Assembly (NCBI GenBank): GCA_028291615.1
Contig: JAQGHM010000021.1
Span: forward strand, 1-44,056
DNA from: Phycisphaerales bacterium
GTDB taxonomy: Bacteria > Planctomycetota > Phycisphaerae > Tepidisphaerales > Tepidisphaeraceae
Direction of reading: 5' to 3'
Length of the DNA stretch: 44,056 nucleotides
The notes under the pieces are model-generated. The model made no database searches and was not told the DNA's origin. It saw only the letters and a program-made list of their open reading frames with translations. Position numbers and translations under genes: made by a program. Each line of letters opens with the position of its first letter. Position 1 is the first letter of the stretch. Positions 38,912 to 44,056 of this stretch are shown one piece after another.

Positions 38912-39784
38912 ATGTCCGCCCCACTGGACTACGCCCCCACCCGGCGTCGCCGCATTCCGTGGCGATGGGTCACCCTCGCCACGCTCCTGATCGCCGGTGT
39001 GCTCCTCTGGCGGTACGGCAAACAGCTCTCCGCCCAATCCAAACTCCGCTGGACGGTCCGGCAATGTACAACTTACACCCGCCCCGCAGATTCGGTGGCG
39101 TATGAGGAGAACGCATTCCATGCCCAGCAGTTGGTCGCCCACGACGCTGCGTACCAGCTTTTGCCGTTGAATACTTGGGGGAACTCGACCGAGTACCGCG
39201 GCGCGTATAAACCAGCCGATCCTTGGAACGCATTTCCAGCCGCCGCTCGCGGGCGACGGCTCGGACGCTTCACATTCGTTTCACCCGGTGCGACGGCGCT
39301 CCCTGCCGTCCCGCTGTTCGTCCACATCCGCACCAGCAAAGGCCGGCCTGAGCGGCTCGTCGTTGTCGAACTCGATCCGGACGGGCTGCAAGGTTACGTC
39401 ATCGACCCCGGCCCGCTTTGGGGTAAGCCCGCCCTCATCTGGCAAGGCCTGGTGCGTAACCTTGGCGAGAATATCCCCGGCACGCTCGGCCGCGCCACAA
39501 TCTTGCGCGCCCCCATCGATGTCAGGCCCGGCGAAAACATCCAGGCGGCGCTCGACCGCGTCGTTCTCAGATATCACACCACCCAGCCGCCCGCCCGCAT
39601 CTACTTCGGCCAGGTTGATCCCAATGACTTCGCCAAATTCACCATCCGCGTCGCCATCTCCAATGCCGAATTCAAATTTGAAGGACAGCTCATGCCCGAC
39701 GACACGATCCAAATCGAAGGGCCGTTGTTGTACGACATCATCGTCAAAATCCGCGACGCCAGCCCGCCAAGCGCACCGCGTTAA
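38912..39784 (+). CDS. Single-pass membrane protein, tandem paralogue 2
   Basis: 290 residues from the ATG at 38912 (MSAPLDYAPTRRRRIPWRW); an earlier in-frame ATG at 38843 would add 23 residues without counterpart in paralogue 1. One helix (VTLATLLIAGVLLWRY) follows the basic start. The exterior part shows the same blocks as its neighbour (YTRPADSVAYEE, QLVAHDAAYQ, VFVHIR-like LFVHIRTS, RLVVVELDP, GQLMPDDTIQIEG). The function is unknown. Its TAA stop overlaps the opposite-strand isomerase stop, sharing the bases TTAA at 39781-39784. Confidence 0.72.
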   Translation: MSAPLDYAPTRRRRIPWRWVTLATLLIAGVLLWRYGKQLSAQSKLRWTVRQCTTYTRPADSVAYEENAFHAQQLVAHDAAYQLLPLNTWGNSTEYRGAYKPADPWNAFPAAARGRRLGRFTFVSPGATALPAVPLFVHIRTSKGRPERLVVVELDPDGLQGYVIDPGPLWGKPALIWQGLVRNLGENIPGTLGRATILRAPIDVRPGENIQAALDRVVLRYHTTQPPARIYFGQVDPNDFAKFTIRVAISNAEFKFEGQLMPDDTIQIEGPLLYDIIVKIRDASPPSAPR

Positions 39785-40692
39785 CCCATCGCCTCCCCCA
39801 ACTGCCCCAGCCCCTCCCGCGCCGCGGCCTGCCGGTCCGCCAGTTCCAGCGGATCCACCGTCAGCCAGCCGTTGTAGCCTGCCTCGTCCAGCAGCGCCAT
39901 GAGCTGTCCCCAGTCCACGTCGCCGCCACCGATCATCGCCGGCCGCGTCCGCCGGTCGTGCCCCGCCGCGGCGTCCCGCGCCCGCACGTGCCTCACCTGT
40001 CCGCCCAGCCGGCTGAACACCTCGTCCGTCCCCCAGCGGTCCCGCAGCACCGCCACCGGGTCCAGCTCGATGCCGAACCACGGGCAATCCGCCTTCCGCA
40101 GTGCCCGCTCCAGAGCCGCGTAAGACGAGAGATCGGTGCGAAATGCTACGATCACACTATAGCGGTCCGCCCGCCGTCCCAGCTCTGCCATCGCCGCGTC
40201 CACGCTCGACTCGAACGGCGAATCCGCTTCCACCACCGGCTCGGGCTCGGGCATCGCCGCAGCCGCGATCTCCGCCGCCGTTGGCAGGATGATCAACCCC
40301 GCCTCGCGCGGATCGATCTTGGGCTTGGGCGGCGTCACCCGCGCCGGCTCGGGCAGGGGGCCGAGATCCACGCAAACCAGCGGCGACACCAGCCCCGCCG
40401 CCGCCTCCATCGCGCGATCCACGCGCGACAAGCTCCGGTCGATATCCGTCGAAGGCGAAAACCCCTTCCCTTCCAGGTCCGCCCGCAGCCCGACCAACTG
40501 CTGATCCTGCCCCGACACCACCTGCCGAAACTCGCGCCGCCCCGACTGGCTCAGCTCCGGTAGCGACAGGTGCGGCGAATACGCGTCGAACAGCACCCCC
40601 GCAAACCCCATCTGCCGCGACCGCGCCACCGCCTCCCGCGGGTCGTTGGACAAGGCGGCCGACACGATCCCAATCCGTAAAGTCGTACGCAT
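39781..40692 (-). CDS. Sugar phosphate isomerase/epimerase-like TIM-barrel protein
   Basis: 303 residues from the ATG at 40692. The chain resembles the AP_endonuc_2 / xylose-isomerase-like barrel: LRIGIVSAALSNDPREAVARSRQMGFAGVLFDA, VGLRADL, CPWFGIELDPVAVL, QVRHVRARDAAAGH, IGGGDVDWGQLMALLDEAGYNGWLTVDP. A Pro/Ala/Glu-rich insert of about 50 residues (PARVTPPKPKIDPREAG to AAAAMPEPEPVVEAD) sits after the third strand, where no insert is usual. Metal-ligand Glu/His/Asp residues at the end of strands are partly recognisable. The substrate is unknown. It is divergent from the ECF sigma gene with only 72 bp between starts. Confidence 0.7.
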   Translation of the reverse strand: MRTTLRIGIVSAALSNDPREAVARSRQMGFAGVLFDAYSPHLSLPELSQSGRREFRQVVSGQDQQLVGLRADLEGKGFSPSTDIDRSLSRVDRAMEAAAGLVSPLVCVDLGPLPEPARVTPPKPKIDPREAGLIILPTAAEIAAAAMPEPEPVVEADSPFESSVDAAMAELGRRADRYSVIVAFRTDLSSYAALERALRKADCPWFGIELDPVAVLRDRWGTDEVFSRLGGQVRHVRARDAAAGHDRRTRPAMIGGGDVDWGQLMALLDEAGYNGWLTVDPLELADRQAAAREGLGQLGEAMG

Positions 40693-40764
40693 GAGTCGGG
40701 AACCTCGAATAAAATTCCATGTTACCTTCCACCCCGACCGGCAACCTACCTCTAAACGCGCCAA

Positions 40765-42405
40765 ATGGACACCCGACCGGACATGCAATTGCTGGCCGAC
40801 TACGCCGCCAACGGCGCTCATGAGGCTTTCGCACAGCTCGTCAAGCAGCGCATCGACCTGGTCTATTCGGCGGCTCTGCGACAGGTCCGCGACCCGCACC
40901 TGGCCGAGGATGTCACGCAGGCCGTCTTCGTCATCCTGGCGCGCAAGGCGCAGGTCGTGGCTGGCTCGCGCGCCCCGCTGGCCGGTTGGCTCCTGACCAC
41001 GACCCACTGGGTGTCGCTCGATGCGTTACGGAAACTCGCCCGGCGGCGCAAGCACGAACGGAAGGCGGCACACATGACCCCCGAAGTCCGCGAGCCTCAG
41101 GAATCAACCGACGACGCATGGGCTCGCCTCGCCCCTCACCTCGACGCGGCGCTCGCTCATCTGGCTGCGCTTGACCGCGCCGCGATCGTCCTGCGTTACG
41201 TCGAGGACAAGTCGCTGCGCGAGGTCGCGGCCGAGCTGGGCGTGAGCGAGGCCGCCGCCAAACAGCGCGTCTTCCGCGCCGTCGAGAAGCTTCGCAAAAT
41301 CACGGGTGCTCGCGGCCTCTCGATTGGCGCGATCGGCGCGGCGATCGTAGCGCACGCGATCACTGCCCACGCCCCCGCCGGCCTCGCTCACGCAACCGCG
41401 GCCACCGCGCTAAGCGCCGTCCCGCCCGCCTTCGCTGTCGCGTCATTCGTGAAAGGAGCAATCTGCATCATGGCATGGAACAAACTGAAGCTGACGGTTG
41501 TCGCCGCCGTGGTATTGCTGACCGCCGCTCCGGCGGCGGTAGTGACATATCGCTGGGTCTTCAACGACCCTCCCCAGGTCGTGCGCGGCGAGCCCGTGAG
41601 GACGATCGCGGCCCCCGCACCACCCGCGGCGACCGCGCCGATCGACTGGCGCGCCCACTTCGATGCCGTCTATCGCCTCGACGACCGACAGGTCCTCAAG
41701 CGCATCGCGCCCCCTTTCATCCCAGAGCGTACGCGTTACTTCGACCAGCGCAACCTGAGCAAGATGTTCGACATGGACGGCGGCATCTGCGTCTTCGAGT
41801 TCGCCGATGGCCGCTCCGAGTGGAACCGCTGGACCGGCCACCAACCCGCGACGATCGAGACGCTGATGCGCTTCTGCGCCGGCGTCCCGAGCTACAAGCT
41901 CGAGATGGACGAGTTCGACCGCATGGAAACCCTCGAGGGCGATTGGGTGATTCGCAAGGGCGCGTCGGAGGAGGACTGTGTCGCCGCCATCGCGCGCGAG
42001 ATCAGCCTCGCCTCCCCGCGGACCGTCGTCTTTGAAAAACGCATGATCGACCGCGACGTGTTCGTCGCGCGTGGTGGCTACAAACCCACCGGGCCGCCAG
42101 GCACCAAGAATGAGCCGCCGATGATCGCGCTCTACCTCGACAAACCCGGCAAACCCGACAACCACAACGCTGGCGATGTCCACCGCCTCCTGGTCACCTT
42201 GGGCGAGACGATGAACACCGAGGTGATCGACGAGACGGACCAGCCGAAACAGCAGGGGGTTTTCTGGATCAATAACGTTAGCGGCGGCGTCGCCGGCCCC
42301 TTCCGCGAGCAACTGCTGAAGAACGTCACTGCGCAAACTGGCATCACCTTCACACCCGCCCGCCGACTGCGCGACGTGTGGGTCGCGATCGTGGATAAGC
42401 CTTAG
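40765..42405 (+). CDS. ECF sigma factor fused to a membrane-anchored C-terminal domain
   Basis: 546 residues. Sigma region 2 lies at about 10-75 (AFAQLVKQRIDLVYSAALRQ, then DPHLAEDVTQAVFVILARKA) and region 4 at about 120-170 (LDRAAIVLRYVEDKSLREVAAELG, then EAAAKQRVFRAVEKLR). An Ala-rich linker and one membrane helix (LKLTVVAAVVLLTAAPAAVV, about 238-258) follow, then about 285 residues predicted outside, with ending FREQLLKNVTAQTGITFTPARRLRDVWVAIVDKP resembling the DUF3738-like family of acidobacteria and planctomycetes (recognition is tentative). Such fusions would tether or regulate the sigma part from the envelope. An internal AAAGGAG (41452-41458) and ATG (41470) stand precisely at the junction, so a separate membrane protein could also be made. 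Confidence 0.85.
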   Translation: MDTRPDMQLLADYAANGAHEAFAQLVKQRIDLVYSAALRQVRDPHLAEDVTQAVFVILARKAQVVAGSRAPLAGWLLTTTHWVSLDALRKLARRRKHERKAAHMTPEVREPQESTDDAWARLAPHLDAALAHLAALDRAAIVLRYVEDKSLREVAAELGVSEAAAKQRVFRAVEKLRKITGARGLSIGAIGAAIVAHAITAHAPAGLAHATAATALSAVPPAFAVASFVKGAICIMAWNKLKLTVVAAVVLLTAAPAAVVTYRWVFNDPPQVVRGEPVRTIAAPAPPAATAPIDWRAHFDAVYRLDDRQVLKRIAPPFIPERTRYFDQRNLSKMFDMDGGICVFEFADGRSEWNRWTGHQPATIETLMRFCAGVPSYKLEMDEFDRMETLEGDWVIRKGASEEDCVAAIAREISLASPRTVVFEKRMIDRDVFVARGGYKPTGPPGTKNEPPMIALYLDKPGKPDNHNAGDVHRLLVTLGETMNTEVIDETDQPKQQGVFWINNVSGGVAGPFREQLLKNVTAQTGITFTPARRLRDVWVAIVDKP

Positions 42406-42418
42406 CCGTGCGACGGCC

Positions 42419-43348
42419 TCACCGCGTCGGGAGTGCGTCGAACCGCAAAACTGCGTGCACCCCCTGAGCCTGGTTCACCACCTGCGTGATCCGCAGATCC
42501 ACCGCCAGGGACGCCAGCCCCAGCGCCTTCGACCGATCCACGCCGTGCTGCTCCTGGATAAGGTCGAGCATTCCGTTGAGGGCCATCGTGCTCGCGCGGT
42601 TGAGATCCGGATCGAACCCAAAGGTGATCCATGCCTCAGCCGTCTTGGCTCGCGGCGCCGTCAGCGGCCGATCGATCACGTTGAACGTCAGGTCCACGCG
42701 GGTCATTGGACATTCGATCGCCGTCCCGCAGACCTCGCCGTCCCCCTGAAGCCCATGCCCGTCGCCGACGGAGAAGAGCGCCCCCTCGACGCCGATCGGC
42801 AGGTAAAGCGTCGTCCCAGCGACCAGCTCCTTGCAGTCGATGTTCCCGCCCCAAACCCGCGGCGGCGTAGTCGAGTGCACCCCCGCCTCCGCCGGCGCAA
42901 CGCCCATCACCCCCATGAACGGCCACAACGGCATCGACAGGCCCTCGCCATCCCGCGCCACCATGCGCGCCGGATCAACATCCCAAACCTGCACGTAATG
43001 CGGCGCATCCGCCAGCCCCAACTCCGCCGCCCGCTCGCCCCGCGGCCACGACCACGTCCACCCCCAGTCATCCGGCACGATCTCGCCAATCGCAATCTCC
43101 AGCGTCATCCCCGGCTTCGCGCCACGCACGAACACGGGTCCCGTCAACGCATGCCCCTCATCCAACTCCGGCTGACGCGGCTCGAACCGCTTCCAAGGCC
43201 AAACCCCCGGCCGCCCGTCGCACCACATCGCGTCCAGACAAGCGAACCGCACTGTGTCCCCCGCATCGATCGTAATCGCCGGCGGCAGCTCGCGAGACCA
43301 GTGGCCATGGAGGGTGGAGCGAATCGCGGTTAGATAGTTTAACGCCAT
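42419..43348 (-). CDS. Acetamidase/formamidase family protein
   Basis: 309 residues from the ATG at 43348; upstream in-frame codons are repeat-derived. Family text is clear: TIDAGDTVRFACLDAMW near the start, LTGPVFVRGAKPGMTLEIAIGEI, VWGGNIDCKELVAGTTLYLPI and FSVGDGHGLQGDGEVCGTAIEC. These cover the metal-binding region of FmdA/AmdA proteins. The enzyme hydrolyses short amides such as formamide or acetamide to ammonia and the acid; which one is not inferable. It converges with the ECF sigma gene (13-bp gap) and lies downstream of the four-helix-bundle unit. Confidence 0.93.
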   Translation of the reverse strand: MALNYLTAIRSTLHGHWSRELPPAITIDAGDTVRFACLDAMWCDGRPGVWPWKRFEPRQPELDEGHALTGPVFVRGAKPGMTLEIAIGEIVPDDWGWTWSWPRGERAAELGLADAPHYVQVWDVDPARMVARDGEGLSMPLWPFMGVMGVAPAEAGVHSTTPPRVWGGNIDCKELVAGTTLYLPIGVEGALFSVGDGHGLQGDGEVCGTAIECPMTRVDLTFNVIDRPLTAPRAKTAEAWITFGFDPDLNRASTMALNGMLDLIQEQHGVDRSKALGLASLAVDLRITQVVNQAQGVHAVLRFDALPTR

Positions 43349-43836
43349 GATGGGGAGGTGGGGAGATGGGGTGGTGGGGGGAAAGAGTTGGTCATCGATT
43401 GGTTTGATTGCGCACGCCAGTACACCAGTTCTCGGCGTTTTCATGCATCTTCACCAATTGCGCCAGGATGATGTCGTATCGCGCATCTAGCTGGGAGGCG
43501 ATGCTGTCCGTCCAGTAGCCGCAACGTCGCGCTACTTCGATCCACGTCTGCGTCTCCGCCGCCTCACCCTCAGCATCGTTCAGCTTGCTCCTGAATGCGG
43601 CAATGTAGCGACGCTTTCGCCATGCCTCGGAGATCTGAGAGGGGACCGATCTCGAAGAGCGTCGAATTTGATCGGTGAGACTGAAACGTTCCTCAAGAGG
43701 AAACTTCTTGGTCAGCGCGAAAATCTCCATAGCGGCATCCATGGCATTTTTCCAAACGTCAAGCTCCTTAAACGATCGAATCATTTCGCTTACTTTCTCT
43801 TCACCCCCCACCTCCCTATCCCCCCACCTCCCCATC
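43349..43836. mobile_element. Candidate mobile unit: period-8 inverted arms enclosing a four-helix-bundle gene
   Basis: The left arm 43349-43387 consists of 8-bp words (GATGGGGA, GGTGGGGA, GATGGGGT, GGTGGGGG) followed by GAAAGAG. The right arm (about 43797-43836) is its reverse complement, with roughly nine of ten positions matching over about 40 bp. The complete gene at 43392-43784 fills the inside, leaving 4 bp on one side and about 12 on the other. The arms have the same build as the intergenic hairpins elsewhere in the window. I see no transposase and no clear target-site duplication, so the mobile label is a hypothesis. Confidence 0.55.
43392..43784 (-). CDS. Four-helix-bundle protein (23S rRNA intervening-sequence protein / Avd-like family)
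   Basis: 130 residues from the ATG at 43784 (MIRSFKELDVWKNAMDAAME). The text FKELDVWKNAMDAAMEIF, FPLEERFSLTDQIRRSSRSVPSQISEAW and AFRSKLNDAEGEAAETQTWIE is the standard signature of the S23 / IVP four-helix-bundle family; the related Avd protein of diversity-generating retroelements binds nucleic acid. Classical members are encoded in intervening sequences inside 23S rRNA genes, where flanking inverted repeats form a stem. Here there is no rRNA, yet the gene is again enclosed by inverted arms. An in-frame ATG within the right arm (43835) could extend the protein by 17 arm-encoded residues (MGRWGDREVGG...). Confidence 0.92.
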   Translation of the reverse strand: MIRSFKELDVWKNAMDAAMEIFALTKKFPLEERFSLTDQIRRSSRSVPSQISEAWRKRRYIAAFRSKLNDAEGEAAETQTWIEVARRCGYWTDSIASQLDARYDIILAQLVKMHENAENWCTGVRNQTNR

Positions 43837-44056
43837 AATCCTCGTAAGCACCTCCCCCACTGCCCGCACGTAGTACGGCGCGATGTTGCCCGTGCGATTC
43901 CGAAACTCCAGCACGTAGCGCTTGTTGATCGTGTGGAAGTGATCCGCCCGCCAAGTGCCCAGGTGCGTGCCCCACGTGGACGACCTCACGCTGACCAGCA
44001 CGTCGTTCTCACCCTCCCCCTCCGAGACGACCTTGTGCGAGAGCAACACGAACGTC
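43816..44056 (-). CDS. Lipase/esterase-like alpha/beta hydrolase, C-terminal part
   Basis: About 79 residues, open to the window edge, so the start is outside. The text SEGENDVLVSVRSSTWGTHLGTWRADHFHTINKRYVLEF resembles the end of triacylglycerol-lipase or PGAP1-like hydrolases, where N-D-x-LV-V-S-x-W precedes the catalytic His in ADH. The Asp of the triad would be in GENDVLV and the His in ADHF. The final residues (DGEVGG) and the TAG stop (43816-43818) are encoded by the right arm of the four-helix-bundle unit, so the original C-terminus may have been replaced. Confidence 0.55.
   Translation of the reverse strand, partial: TFVLLSHKVVSEGEGENDVLVSVRSSTWGTHLGTWRADHFHTINKRYVLEFRNRTGNIAPYYVRAVGEVLTRIDGEVGG

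Noticed and set aside
43349..43836. Reading the four-helix-bundle gene as a true 23S rRNA intervening sequence or a diversity-generating retroelement
   Set aside because: No rRNA sequence flanks it, and no reverse transcriptase or template/variable repeat is present in the window.
1..44056. tRNA, rRNA or CRISPR array
   Set aside because: I saw no cloverleaf-like segment, no rRNA text and no array of regular repeats with unique spacers; the short-period repeats have no spacers.

Overview
The window reads as a chromosomal segment of a high-GC planctomycete, most likely class Phycisphaerae (Tepidisphaera/Humisphaera-like). This is inferred from gene content and style, not from a marker gene. 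The pointers are a MoxR / DUF58 / BatA-like / von Willebrand A operon carrying further planctomycete-type envelope proteins, an ECF sigma factor fused to a membrane-anchored tail, a beta-helix protein with an LEPR-like N-terminus, a protein ending in a [20 protein letters not shown] zinc ribbon, and sparse Shine-Dalgarno use. Most genes lie on the + strand and are strongly C-rich at wobble positions.

Layout. 1-900: the tail of a gamma-carbonic-anhydrase-like acyltransferase, convergent with a stand-alone receiver protein. 931-2829: a PQQ-type beta-propeller lipoprotein. 2940-17847: one long co-directional block running MoxR ATPase, DUF58 protein, BatA-like protein, large VWA protein, DUF4175-like membrane protein, Ala-rich coiled-coil protein, squalene-cyclase-fold protein and NPCBM-domain protein. 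Its products are predicted to form or remodel an envelope complex driven by MoxR. 17964-21974: a TPM-domain protein, a minus-strand trio (aldo/keto reductase, small protein, glycosidase-like protein) and a cold-shock protein. 22043-27335: an orphan histidine kinase, a divergent TetR / NmrA pair with a clear operator, type-2 leuA with a leader hairpin, and a zinc-ribbon membrane protein. 27651-29519: a sigma-54 response regulator and ispF. 29753-31516: a beta-helix surface protein with a good terminator. 31710-37755: cysS, ruvC, ruvA, a VOC protein, an unknown exported protein and ruvB. 37931-39784: two tandem paralogous membrane proteins. 39781-44056: a sugar-phosphate isomerase-like protein, the ECF sigma fusion, acetamidase/formamidase, a four-helix-bundle protein and the tail of a lipase/esterase.

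The most unusual signal is in the spacers. Many hold a hairpin whose two arms are degenerate 7-9 bp repeats of a locus-specific word, one arm being the reverse complement of the other (positions 321, 3991, 7253, 9857, 19101, 33223 and 43349). Other spacers hold related compact hairpins (11751, 14815, 21472, 27338, 37784, 37831). Every junction longer than 3 bp in the MoxR operon carries one. At 43349-43836 the same arm architecture encloses a complete four-helix-bundle (23S rRNA intervening-sequence protein family) gene with only a few bases to spare. My leading hypothesis is a mobile or structured-RNA element family of which the intergenic hairpins are gene-less forms. This is inference; the inverted arms themselves are directly visible.

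A second recurrent feature is a -10-like hexamer placed 6 or 9 nt before a start codon, with a C-rich gap and no Shine-Dalgarno. It suggests leaderless transcription at several genes, including ruvA.
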